From contig CABTZA010000011.1 of assembly GCA_902489225.1 (NCBI GenBank), forward strand, positions 1 to 21,570: a DNA stretch of 21,570 nucleotides, given 5' to 3'. Each line of letters begins with the position of its first letter. The stretch's first letter is position 1. Under the pieces are notes generated by a model that ran no database searches, had not been told where the DNA came from, and saw only the letters and a program-made list of their open reading frames with translations. This document shows, piece by piece, positions 1 through 7,401 of this stretch. This DNA is from an uncultured Collinsella sp. Lineage in GTDB: Bacteria; Actinomycetota; Coriobacteriia; Coriobacteriales; Coriobacteriaceae. Both the position numbers and the translations under genes were made by a program.

Positions 1-69
1 CCTCCATGCCATATCCTCTAGACAACTACGCGGCATCATCGTCGCCGCGCCTACAAGAGAGGAATATCC

Positions 70-2100
70 ATGACCGCACCTGCATCCAAGCTGCTCCAGC
101 CCATTACGGTTGGCCCCCTTGAGCTCAAGAACCGCATTATGTTTCCGCCGCTGACCACCGGCTACGAGGAGCGTGACGGTTCCATCGGCGAGCGCAGCCT
201 GGCTTTTTACGAGCGCTTGGCCCGTGGCGGCGTGAGCTACATCGTCATCGGCGACGTCGCTCCCGTCATGACCGCAAGCCCCACGCCCAAGCTGGCGACC
301 GACGCCCAGATCCCCACGTTTAAGGCGCTGGCCGACGCCGTCCACAAGCATGGCGCCAAGGTCGCGCTGCAGCTGTTCCACCCCGAGTACGATGTGCCCG
401 GTGTCGGCCGCATGGTCATGGGCTCCATGGCTGCCGCCAAGGCCGCGCAGGAGGCCAAAGCCGCCGGCGACGAGGAGGCCTTTGCCGCCAAGATGGCCGA
501 GTCCAACGAGATCCGCAATCAGGCATACGCCAAGCTGCACCACGACATGCAGCACTTTGTGAACGAGGCGAGCGTAGAGCAGCTCACCCAGATCAAGGAG
601 GCCATCGCTGCCTCGGCCGCTCGCGCGCAGCAGGCCGGCATTGACGCCATCGAGGTCCACGGCGATCGCTTGGTGGGTTCGCTGTGCTCGGCCATCCTCA
701 ACAAGCGTACCGACGAGTACGGTGGCTCGTTCCAGAACCGCGTTCGCTATGCGCTCGAGGTCGTCGCTGCCATTAAGGAAGCCGCGCCGCAGCTGATGGT
801 GGAGTACAAACTCCCCGTGATCATGGAGAACCCCGACGGCACGCCGCGCGGCAAGGGCGGCCTGCAGCCCGACGAGGCCTGCGAGTTCGCCAAGTTGCTC
901 GAGGGCGCGGGCATCGACATGATTCAGGTCGCACAGGCCAACCACACCGGCAACATGGGCGACACCATTCCGCCCATGGGCGCCATGCCCTACAACTGGA
1001 CGCTGCCCGTGGCCGAGCGCGTCAAGGCCCTGGTCTCCGTGCCGGTGGCAACCGTGGGCCGTGTTGTCTCGGTCGAGGCCGGCGAGAAGATTCTGGAAGA
1101 CGGCGCGGCCGACATCATCGCCTACGGCCGCTCGCTCATGTGCGACCCCGACATTGCGCTGAAGGCCGCCACGGGTGAGCCCATCCGCGAGTGCCTCAAC
1201 TGCAACAAGGGTTGCGTCGACGCGATTCAAAACCGCAAGTACATTTCGTGCGTGCTCAACGCCGAGAACGGCGACGAGGCGACCATCGCCATTAAGCCGG
1301 GCGAGGTCGACAAGAAGATTGCCGTGGTGGGCGGCGGCATCGCCGGCCTGGAGGCCGCGCGCGTGGCGGCCAAGCGCGGCTACGACGTGACCGTTTACGA
1401 GGCGAGCGACCATCTGGGCGGCCAGATTGTGCTGGCGGCCGCGCCCCCGCGCAAGGACGAGATCATGCGCTCGGTCGAGTATTACGAGAAGATTCTGCCT
1501 GGCCTGGGTGTGAAGGTTGAGCTCAACCATGCCGCTACCGCTGAGGACCTCAACGCCGCCGACGCCGCGATTGTGGCCGTGGGCGCGCACGACGTGGTCA
1601 TCCCCGTTCCGGGTGCCGACTCGGAGAAGGTCGTCTCGAGCTGGGACGTGCTGGCCGGCAAGGTGGAGCTCAGCGGCCGCGTCGCCGTCATTGGCGGTGG
1701 CCTGGTGGGCACCGAGACTGCCGAGTATCTGCTGCAGCACGGCTGCGAGGTGGCGATCGTGGAGATGCTCGACAAGATTGCCGCGGGCGAGTCTGAGACC
1801 ATTCTGCCGCTGATCATGAGCGACTTTGCCGAGCACAACGTGGAGCAGCACGTGAAGACCCGCCTGACCGCCATTACTGACGAGGGCGTGGAGGCCGTTC
1901 GCACCACCGAGGACGGCGCTGAGGAGCCGGTGAAGATCGCCTGCGATTACGTGGTGATGGCCGTGGGTTCCAAGGCCAACGCGTTTGACCTGGACGGCGT
2001 GACGGTGCCCGTGACCTGCGTGGGCGACTGCTCGGGCGAGCGTACCGCCGACATTGCGAGCGCCATTCGCACGGCATATCACGCGGCCAACGAGCTGTAG
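70..2100 (+). CDS. NADH:flavin oxidoreductase, old-yellow-enzyme / 2,4-dienoyl-CoA reductase type (FMN, 4Fe-4S, FAD)
   Basis: A 676-residue protein with the three-part layout of bacterial 2,4-dienoyl-CoA reductase, 2-enoate reductase and BaiCD/BaiH enzymes. Residues 1-370 form an FMN TIM barrel (start LLQPITVGPLELKNRI, then NKRTDEYGGS near 210 and YGRSLMCDPD near 358). A 4Fe-4S motif CX2CX3CX11C follows at C375, C378, C382 and C394. A FAD Rossmann motif GGGIAG begins near 421 and an NAD(P)H motif GGGLVG near 542; the FAD-closing VGDC is near the C-terminus. The family moves electrons from NAD(P)H through FAD and the cluster to FMN and reduces activated C=C bonds in the cytoplasm. Two oddities: the usual HGAHGYL segment reads HGDRLVG at H197, and an alanine-rich helical stretch fills the loop after HPEYDVPGVGR. 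The substrate cannot be told. The ATG at 70 follows a GAGAGG ribosome-binding site. It is a single-gene unit ended by a terminator. Confidence 0.9.
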   Translation: MTAPASKLLQPITVGPLELKNRIMFPPLTTGYEERDGSIGERSLAFYERLARGGVSYIVIGDVAPVMTASPTPKLATDAQIPTFKALADAVHKHGAKVALQLFHPEYDVPGVGRMVMGSMAAAKAAQEAKAAGDEEAFAAKMAESNEIRNQAYAKLHHDMQHFVNEASVEQLTQIKEAIAASAARAQQAGIDAIEVHGDRLVGSLCSAILNKRTDEYGGSFQNRVRYALEVVAAIKEAAPQLMVEYKLPVIMENPDGTPRGKGGLQPDEACEFAKLLEGAGIDMIQVAQANHTGNMGDTIPPMGAMPYNWTLPVAERVKALVSVPVATVGRVVSVEAGEKILEDGAADIIAYGRSLMCDPDIALKAATGEPIRECLNCNKGCVDAIQNRKYISCVLNAENGDEATIAIKPGEVDKKIAVVGGGIAGLEAARVAAKRGYDVTVYEASDHLGGQIVLAAAPPRKDEIMRSVEYYEKILPGLGVKVELNHAATAEDLNAADAAIVAVGAHDVVIPVPGADSEKVVSSWDVLAGKVELSGRVAVIGGGLVGTETAEYLLQHGCEVAIVEMLDKIAAGESETILPLIMSDFAEHNVEQHVKTRLTAITDEGVEAVRTTEDGAEEPVKIACDYVVMAVGSKANAFDLDGVTVPVTCVGDCSGERTADIASAIRTAYHAANEL

Positions 2101-2175
2101 TTGAACATCGCGGCCAGGCGGGGCGGTAGCACGGATCCGTCTCGCCCGGCTGTGTCCCGTCGGGTGTCAACCGGT

Positions 2176-2216
2176 GCGGGGCCTGCAAGCGGAGCAGGTC
2201 CCGCCCTTTTTGTTTT
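2176..2216 (+). terminator. Rho-independent terminator after the oxidoreductase
   Basis: An 11-bp stem (GCGGGGCCTGC at 2176-2186 pairing with GCAGGTCCCGC at 2194-2204, one G-U pair) closes a 7-nt loop. It is followed by CC, five T, G and four T. It lies 76 nt after the stop codon and ends the oxidoreductase transcript. Confidence 0.85.
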
Positions 2217-2341
2217 GCTCCGGTGGATGGCAATGCGCGGTAATCATGAGGAGTGAGGACGTCTACTGCCTTGCAGATCACTCAAAATTATTGGGGGAGG
2301 GGTTAATAACTATATCCTCTATACCAAAGGACATAAAGAGA

Positions 2342-2358
2342 TGTCAATTTTGTTGACA
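2342..2358. promoter_or_regulatory. Dyad TGTCAA-N5-TTGACA, operator-like
   Basis: A perfect 6-bp inverted repeat with a 5-nt centre (TTTTG). The right half is also a consensus -35 hexamer, but no -10 lies at the right distance. It could be an operator for a dimeric regulator such as the downstream HTH protein; this is inference. Confidence 0.4.
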
Positions 2359-2371
2359 AGCGAATGACGAT

Positions 2372-2388
2372 TAGCTGCGAGTCAGCTA
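2372..2388. promoter_or_regulatory. Dyad TAGCTG-N5-CAGCTA
   Basis: A perfect 6-bp inverted repeat with a 5-nt centre, 13 nt after the TGTCAA dyad. It has the same half-site length and the same centre length as that dyad but a different sequence. It may be a protein-binding site; function unknown. Confidence 0.35.
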
Positions 2389-2420
2389 CCAGCGTAAATA
2401 ATCGATAAAGAAATGTCGTA

Positions 2421-2434
2421 ATTTGGTGCCAAAT
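2421..2434. promoter_or_regulatory. Dyad ATTTGG-TG-CCAAAT
   Basis: A near-palindrome of 14 bp: 6-bp arms around a 2-nt centre, about 107 nt before the HTH gene. It is the third dyad in this spacer. The role is not known. Confidence 0.35.
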
Positions 2435-2540
2435 GCCCAGATAACGCCGCGTCTATTTTAATTAACTGCTTTGAGCAAACAGTAAAATGCTACTATCTAA
2501 CTTGCACGTAAGAAAGCAGATTAACGGTTAAGGCTAAGAA

Positions 2541-2945
2541 GTGGCAGGTATGTCGGAAGCAACTAGGACTCGCACGCATGCGCCCGAGGTTAGGCAGCGC
2601 GCCGTCGAGATCCTCCAAGAGGGGGTCGGTCATCGCGCCCTCGCCGCGGAGCTTGGCATTCCCCAGGCCACGGCTCGTCAGTGGGCCCGCGCGTATGCCG
2701 TGGGCGGTGCCGACGCCGTTCTCAATGCCGGTTCGCATCATCACACCTACTCGTACGACGTAAAGCTCGCCGTGGTTAAGGACCGTCTGGAAAACGGCTT
2801 GACGGTTCGCGAGGCCATGATCAAGCACAAGATTCCCAGCGAGTCTTCGGTCAAGGCTTGGTGCCGTCAGTACCGCGAGAGCGGTGAGGCCGCACTGGTC
2901 GATAAGCCGCGCGGTCGCAAGCCGCGCGTTAAAAAGGCGGAATAG
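2541..2945 (+). CDS. Orphan double helix-turn-helix protein, IS3-family OrfA-like
   Basis: A basic protein of 134 residues (131 if it starts at the ATG at 2550; the frame opens with GTG at 2541). It holds two helix-turn-helix units: about residues 15-50, with LAAELGIPQATARQWARAY, and about 72-116, ending VKAWCRQYRESG. A lysine/arginine-rich tail (KPRGRKPRVKK) follows. This is the arrangement of the InsJ/OrfA subunit of IS3/IS150-family transposases. However, no OrfB integrase or insertion-sequence ends are visible, and the gene has its own terminator 12 nt after the stop. It is therefore either a domesticated transposase-derived DNA-binding protein or the remnant of an insertion sequence. Neither start has a strong ribosome-binding site; AAGG lies upstream of the GTG. 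Its target is unknown, and the dyads upstream make self-regulation possible. Confidence 0.75.
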   Translation: MAGMSEATRTRTHAPEVRQRAVEILQEGVGHRALAAELGIPQATARQWARAYAVGGADAVLNAGSHHHTYSYDVKLAVVKDRLENGLTVREAMIKHKIPSESSVKAWCRQYRESGEAALVDKPRGRKPRVKKAE

Positions 2946-2957
2946 CAAACGGGATGG

Positions 2958-2983
2958 TGCGCCCACAGGGGCGCATTTTTCTT
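2958..2983 (+). terminator. Rho-independent terminator after the HTH gene
   Basis: A perfect 7-bp stem (TGCGCCC / GGGCGCA) with a 4-nt loop ACAG, followed directly by TTTTTCTT. It separates the HTH gene from the hydrogenase operon. Confidence 0.85.
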
Positions 2984-3143
2984 GCCGCGCCAACTTTTTG
3001 GACCGGCGCGAGCCTGTCGGGACATTCTCCAAAGTGGCCAATAAACTGCGCGCAGTGGCCCGCGTGCCTGTCGCTGCGATAGGGGAGCGTCGCCCCACTA
3101 CTCCAATGCGGACGCGCCCTTACCCCGTACGCCTAAAACTCCC

Positions 3144-3190
3144 CAGTTGACCGAAAACCCGCCGCCGCTACTCCTCAACTGAGCTATAAC
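3144..3190 (+). promoter_or_regulatory. Control region of the hydrogenase operon: CAGTTGA/TCAACTG dyad and possible -10
   Basis: A 7-bp inverted repeat, CAGTTGA at 3144-3150 and TCAACTG at 3175-3181, has a 24-nt spacer, so the halves sit 31 bp apart (about three helical turns). TATAAC at 3185-3190 could be a -10 box 40 nt before the start codon. No -35 is seen at the right spacing, so an activator-dependent promoter is possible but unproven. Confidence 0.35.
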
Positions 3191-3230
3191 GTTAAACAAT
3201 TGCAGCGTTTTTGCATGGGGGAGTGATGGT

Positions 3231-6113
3231 ATGACGCTACTGTATTTCCTTACCCTGTTTCCGCTGGTACCGGCGCTGGGCATGCTGCTCGCGCGCGGTG
3301 ACCGCGCCCGCGATGCGGTAGGGCTTGTAGGCTCCGGCATTATTATGGCGGTGACAGTTGTAGTCGCCGTCATGTTTTTTGGCACGGGTCCGCAGAGCTT
3401 CGAGGTGGCACCGGGCACCTCGCATGTGCTCTCGATTATCAGCTCCGTCATCGACGTCGTCCTGTGCGCCGTCATCCTGTACAACGCGTACAAATATAGG
3501 AACGCGCTTACCGGTGTGCTCGGCGTGGTGCAGCTGGTGGGCTCGCTCGTCTTTGCAGCTATGACGCTGCCCGCGACCGAAGCCGTCACGGCAACGCCAC
3601 TCTACCTGGACTACATGAGCGTGATCATGGTCCTCGCCGTCGGCATCGTCGGCAGTCTAATCTGCGTGTATGCCCTGGGCTACATGAAGGACTTCCAGGC
3701 CCATGACGAGCACGAGGCAGCGCTGCGCGGGCAGGCGGCGCCCGACCGACGCCCGCAGTTCCTGGCGCTTATGTTCCTGTTCCTCTCGGCCATGTTCGTC
3801 ATCGTGACGAGCGACAACCTTGAGTGGCTGTTCTGTGGCTGGGAAATCACCACCGTGTGCTCGTTCCTCATGATTGGCTACACGCGCACGCCCGAGGCCA
3901 TTAAAAACGCTTTCACCCAGATCATCCTCAACATGCTGGGCGGCATCGCGTTTTTGGCCGGACTCATGTATCTGCACGTTAACGGCATGCCGCTGACCAT
4001 CTCGGGCATGATCGAGCTTTCCGGCGCCGGAACCGCGCAATCCGCGCTGCTGGTGATGCCGGTCGTCCTGCTGTCGCTCGCCGCACTCACCAAGGCCGCA
4101 CAGATGCCGTTTCACACCTGGCTGCTCGGCGCCATGGTCGCCCCCACGCCCACGAGCGCCCTGCTGCACTCGTCAACCATGGTCAAAGCCGGCGTGTTCC
4201 TGATGGTCAAGCTGAGCCCGCTCTATGCCATCTATCCTGTGACCGGCTTTATGGTCACGAGTGTGGGTGCCATCACGTTTTTGCTCGCTGCCCTCATGGC
4301 CATCTCGCAGAGCAACGCCAAACGCGTGCTCGCGTACTCCACCATTTCCAACTTGGGCCTCATCAGTGCCTGCTTGGGTGTCGGCGCGCCCGAGGCCGTA
4401 TGGGCGGCCATCTTCCTGATCCTGTTCCACACGGTGGCAAAGTCACTGCTGTTCCTGTGCGTGGGCACGGCCGAGCATCATATCGGCAGCCGCAATATCG
4501 AGGACATGGACGGTATGTTCAGCCGCATGCCGCACCTGACGCGCCTGATGATGCTGGGCATCATGGGCATGTTCGTGGCGCCGTTTGGCATGCTCGTGTC
4601 CAAGTGGGGCGCCCTGGTGGCGTTTGCGCAGACCGGCAACGTGCTCATGATCATGGTGCTTGCCTTTGGCTCGGCCGCGACGTTCTACTTCTGGGGCAAG
4701 TGGCTTGCCAAGCTTTCGGGCGTCGATCCCACGGCTCAAAACGTTGAGGTCAATGTCCATAAGACCGAATGGATGGCCCTCAACACCATCGCCGCGCTGC
4801 TGATTCTGTGCTGCGTGGCGTTCCCGCTCATCTCGAGCGGTCTGGTGTCGCCCTATCTCGCCATGGTGTTTGGACGCGTGCCGTACGTTATCGGCAAGGA
4901 CGCCATGTATCTGATGGTGGTTATCGTGGCTTTTATCGCCGTGGTGCTGCTGACGTCGTTCCGCGTGAGCAATAAGCCGCACGTCAACGTGTACCTTTCG
5001 GGCGTGGGAACCGACAAATATCGCCATTTCCGCGGCTCGATGGGGCACGAGGTGAAGGCCGAAAAGCGCAATTGGTACTCGGAGGACGCCCTTGGCGAGA
5101 AGCGTATTGGCCCCGCGGGTAGCGTCGTGTGCTGCAGCATCATCTTGTTTGCGCTGCTGTGTTGCGCGTGGATTGGGCCCGAGCGACTTGCCATGAGCGC
5201 GCCCTCGGTGCTGCGCGGCAAGTATTTCGAGGGTTCGGGTGTTGTGGGCATATTTATTGGTACCGTAGTGTTTGCCCTGCTGGCGCCTTTGGTTGGTGGC
5301 CTGATCGACGGCGTTGACCGCAAACTTTCGGCCCGCATGCAGGGCCGTGTGGGTCCGCGTCTGCTGCAGCCCTTCTACGACGTTGCCAAGTTGCTGCGCA
5401 AGGCCCCCGCCAGCGTAAACACCATGGACGATACCTACATGGCGTGCGCGCTCATCTTCACCGTCGTGGGCGGCGGCATCTTTGTGTCGGGCTCCAACAC
5501 GCTGCTGTGCGCTTTTATGGTGACGCTCGCCGCGATCTTTGTGGTGCTGGCGTCCGCCTCGACGCAAAGCCCGTTTGCCCAGGTTGGCGCCGATCGCGAG
5601 CTGCTGCAGGTCATGAGTTACGAGCCCGCCGTTCTGCTGATGAGCGTGGGCCTGTACCTTGCCACCGACAGCTTCGATTCCATTGCCGTGACGGGGCAGT
5701 CGGCCCCCATCGTCGTGTACAGCGCGCCCATTTTCCTCGCGCTGCTCGCGGTGCTTACCATCAAGCTGCGCAAGTCGCCGTTTGACCTTTCGTACTCGCA
5801 TCACGCGCATCAGGAGATCGTCCAGGGCGTCGCCACCGAGATGAGCGGCGGCACGCTGGCCAAGATGACCCTTATGCACTGGTGCGAGACCGTGCTGTTT
5901 TTGATGTGGGTGGGCATGTTCTTTGTCTGGGATAACCCGGTGAGCTGGGTGGTCGCCCTGGTCGTGATGGCCGCGACGTATTTTGTCGAGGTCCTGATCG
6001 ACAACACCTTCGCGCGCAGCACCTGGCGCAGCTGCTTTAGGCTCGGATGGGGCGTGGCGCTGGTGTTTGGCCTGCTCAACCTTATGCCCATCCTCGTCGA
6101 CGTATTTATTTAG
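3231..6113 (+). CDS. echA/echB: Ech hydrogenase membrane subunits EchA (NuoL-like) and EchB (NuoH-like), natural fusion
   Basis: A 960-residue polytopic membrane protein that joins two subunits normally encoded separately. Residues 1 to about 655 are a NuoL/EchA-type antiporter module. They carry a membrane-buried glutamate (E205 in CGWEITT), K288 in TKAAQMPFHTW, and H313/K319 in HSSTMVKAG, the charged residues used for ion pumping in this family. Residues from about 665 to 960 are a NuoH/EchB module with the signature DRKLSARMQGRVGP at 696-709, the QPFYD motif, YEPAVLL and SPFDLS. EchB anchors the hydrogenase arm to the membrane, and EchA translocates H+ or Na+. The frame runs unbroken through the junction, which holds one extra hydrophobic helix near 628-653. 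The start ATG follows GGGGGAG by 7 nt. The next gene's ribosome-binding site overlaps this stop codon. First gene of the operon. Confidence 0.92.
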   Translation: MTLLYFLTLFPLVPALGMLLARGDRARDAVGLVGSGIIMAVTVVVAVMFFGTGPQSFEVAPGTSHVLSIISSVIDVVLCAVILYNAYKYRNALTGVLGVVQLVGSLVFAAMTLPATEAVTATPLYLDYMSVIMVLAVGIVGSLICVYALGYMKDFQAHDEHEAALRGQAAPDRRPQFLALMFLFLSAMFVIVTSDNLEWLFCGWEITTVCSFLMIGYTRTPEAIKNAFTQIILNMLGGIAFLAGLMYLHVNGMPLTISGMIELSGAGTAQSALLVMPVVLLSLAALTKAAQMPFHTWLLGAMVAPTPTSALLHSSTMVKAGVFLMVKLSPLYAIYPVTGFMVTSVGAITFLLAALMAISQSNAKRVLAYSTISNLGLISACLGVGAPEAVWAAIFLILFHTVAKSLLFLCVGTAEHHIGSRNIEDMDGMFSRMPHLTRLMMLGIMGMFVAPFGMLVSKWGALVAFAQTGNVLMIMVLAFGSAATFYFWGKWLAKLSGVDPTAQNVEVNVHKTEWMALNTIAALLILCCVAFPLISSGLVSPYLAMVFGRVPYVIGKDAMYLMVVIVAFIAVVLLTSFRVSNKPHVNVYLSGVGTDKYRHFRGSMGHEVKAEKRNWYSEDALGEKRIGPAGSVVCCSIILFALLCCAWIGPERLAMSAPSVLRGKYFEGSGVVGIFIGTVVFALLAPLVGGLIDGVDRKLSARMQGRVGPRLLQPFYDVAKLLRKAPASVNTMDDTYMACALIFTVVGGGIFVSGSNTLLCAFMVTLAAIFVVLASASTQSPFAQVGADRELLQVMSYEPAVLLMSVGLYLATDSFDSIAVTGQSAPIVVYSAPIFLALLAVLTIKLRKSPFDLSYSHHAHQEIVQGVATEMSGGTLAKMTLMHWCETVLFLMWVGMFFVWDNPVSWVVALVVMAATYFVEVLIDNTFARSTWRSCFRLGWGVALVFGLLNLMPILVDVFI

Positions 6114-6125
6114 GAGGCGGCATCC

Positions 6126-6677
6126 ATGGATCATAAAATGTCGCGCTCGCCGTGGGTTATTCATTACGATGGCTCGAGCTGTAACGGATGCGATATCGAG
6201 GTGCTGGCCTCGCTCACGCCACTGTTCGATGCGGAGCGCTTTGGCGTGGTCAACACTGGCAACCCCAAGCATGCGGATATCTTTTTGGTGACGGGGTCGG
6301 TCAATGCCCAGAACCTGCCCGTCGTGCGCCAGATCTACAACCAGATGCTCGAGCCCAAGTGCGTGGTGGCCTGCGGCATCTGCGCGTGTTCGGGCGGCGT
6401 GTTCCGCGATGCGTACAACGTGATCGGCGGCATGGACCGCGCGATTCCCGTGGACGTGTACGCGCCCGGGTGCGCCATTCGCCCCGAGACGGTGATCGAT
6501 GCCATCGTGGAGGCGTGTGGCATCCTTGATCAGAAGGAGGCCGTGATGCGTGCTGGCGGTGACCCGCTTACCGTGGGCGGCGCCGCAACCTGGGACGGTG
6601 GCGTTGAGCTGGGCGAGGACGGGTTTGTGGCCGCGGGGGCCGGCGACACGGCCGCCGCTGCAAAGGAGGCCGAGTAA
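6126..6677 (+). CDS. echC: Ech hydrogenase small subunit EchC (NuoB-like)
   Basis: A 183-residue homologue of the NuoB/HycG/EchC subunit, which binds the single proximal 4Fe-4S cluster between the ferredoxin subunit and the nickel site. The four ligands are visible: C19 and C22 in SSCNGCDIE, C86 in the GICACSGG segment, and C116 in VYAPGCAIRPE. Two extra cysteines, C83 and C88, flank the third ligand. The core ends near residue 143; the remaining ~40 residues are a Gly/Ala-rich acidic tail not needed by the family. AGGAGG overlaps the stop of the preceding gene and sits 8 nt before the ATG. The stop overlaps the next start by one base (TAATG), which indicates coupled translation. Confidence 0.93.
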   Translation: MDHKMSRSPWVIHYDGSSCNGCDIEVLASLTPLFDAERFGVVNTGNPKHADIFLVTGSVNAQNLPVVRQIYNQMLEPKCVVACGICACSGGVFRDAYNVIGGMDRAIPVDVYAPGCAIRPETVIDAIVEACGILDQKEAVMRAGGDPLTVGGAATWDGGVELGEDGFVAAGAGDTAAAAKEAE

Positions 6678-7396
6678 TGCAAAAGGCAATCTATACCACC
6701 GTCGGGATCGACGAGCTCCTGCCGCATGTGCAGGCGCTCAAGGGCGTCGGCGCGCGCTTTGTGCAGATGCATGCCGAGCGCAACGTCGACGACGGCATGT
6801 ATCGCTTGGTCTATACGTTTATCGACGTTCGTGCTGCTCAGGAGCATATTGCGCAGGACGGCAGCTATGCGATCGAGAACCTGGTGGTTGAGGGCATCGA
6901 CCAGTACCAGGAGATTCCGTCCATCAGCTCGTACTATCCGGCGGTATTCCCGTTTGAAAACGAAACGCACGACCTGTTTGGTCTTGCCATCACCGATATG
7001 CAGATTGACTTTAAGGGCTTTTTCTACCAGGTCTCGACTGCCGAGCCCATGAGCGTTATCACGCCCGAGGTGAAGGCCGCGCGCGAGAAAGCCATGAAGG
7101 TGCGTGCCGCCGCCGAGGCCAAGGCGCGCAAGGCCGCTGCCGAGAAGGCCGCCGCGGCTGCGGCTGCTGCAGGGGAGAGCGCTGCGAGTGCCGGCGATGC
7201 TTCGGCTGCGGCGAGCGCCCAGTCCGCTGCGGCTGCCGGCTCCGATGCTCAGCACGATGAAACTGCTGCGAAGGCCGCGCTCAAGGCCGCTGAGATGGAG
7301 GCAAAGCTCGCCGCCATGGATCCCGAGAAAGCGGCCAAGGTTCGCGCGGCGCTTGCCGCCAAGGCCGCCCGCGACAAGCAGAAAAAGGAGGCGTAA
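6677..7396 (+). CDS. echD: Ech hydrogenase subunit EchD (NuoC-like) with long alanine-rich tail
   Basis: A 239-residue protein. Residues 1 to about 125 match the 30-kDa NuoC/EchD family, with the hallmark ETHDLFGLAITD near residue 97, which corresponds to the NuoC E-x-x-D-LFG motif. This subunit supports the large subunit in the hydrophilic arm. From about residue 128 to the end the sequence is almost entirely Ala, Lys, Glu and Arg, as expected for a long charged helix or coiled coil; this roughly doubles the length of the family core. The tail may be a linker, an assembly aid or dispensable; its role is unknown. The start overlaps the echC stop, with AAAGGAGG just upstream. Keeping NuoC and NuoD as separate genes, unlike the fused HycE of formate hydrogenlyase, supports an Ech rather than Hyc/Hyf complex. 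Confidence 0.9.
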   Translation: MQKAIYTTVGIDELLPHVQALKGVGARFVQMHAERNVDDGMYRLVYTFIDVRAAQEHIAQDGSYAIENLVVEGIDQYQEIPSISSYYPAVFPFENETHDLFGLAITDMQIDFKGFFYQVSTAEPMSVITPEVKAAREKAMKVRAAAEAKARKAAAEKAAAAAAAAGESAASAGDASAAASAQSAAAAGSDAQHDETAAKAALKAAEMEAKLAAMDPEKAAKVRAALAAKAARDKQKKEA

Positions 7397-7401
7397 GGTC
7401 C

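Larger units (their letters stand above)
2217..2540. other. AT-rich intergenic spacer, probable promoter region of the HTH gene
   Basis: About 320 nt without a credible gene. From roughly 2280 to 2530 it is clearly richer in A and T than the coding DNA on either side. It contains three short dyads, listed separately. A weak promoter guess for the HTH gene is TTGAGC near 2471 with TATCTA/TACTAT near 2490, but the match is poor. Confidence 0.6.

Noticed and set aside
2115..2204. T-box-like segment (GGGCGGTAGCACGG ... CGTCTCGCCC) before a terminator
   Set aside because: It lacks the TGGNACC core and a specifier stem, lies after a gene's stop codon, and has no tRNA-related gene downstream.
4443..6689. 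Long minus-strand open frame (748 codons) opposite the hydrogenase genes
   Set aside because: It is a shadow caused by high-GC codon use. It is rich in His, Arg, Gln and Gly, lacks any domain, and lies opposite genes with clear motifs and ribosome-binding sites.
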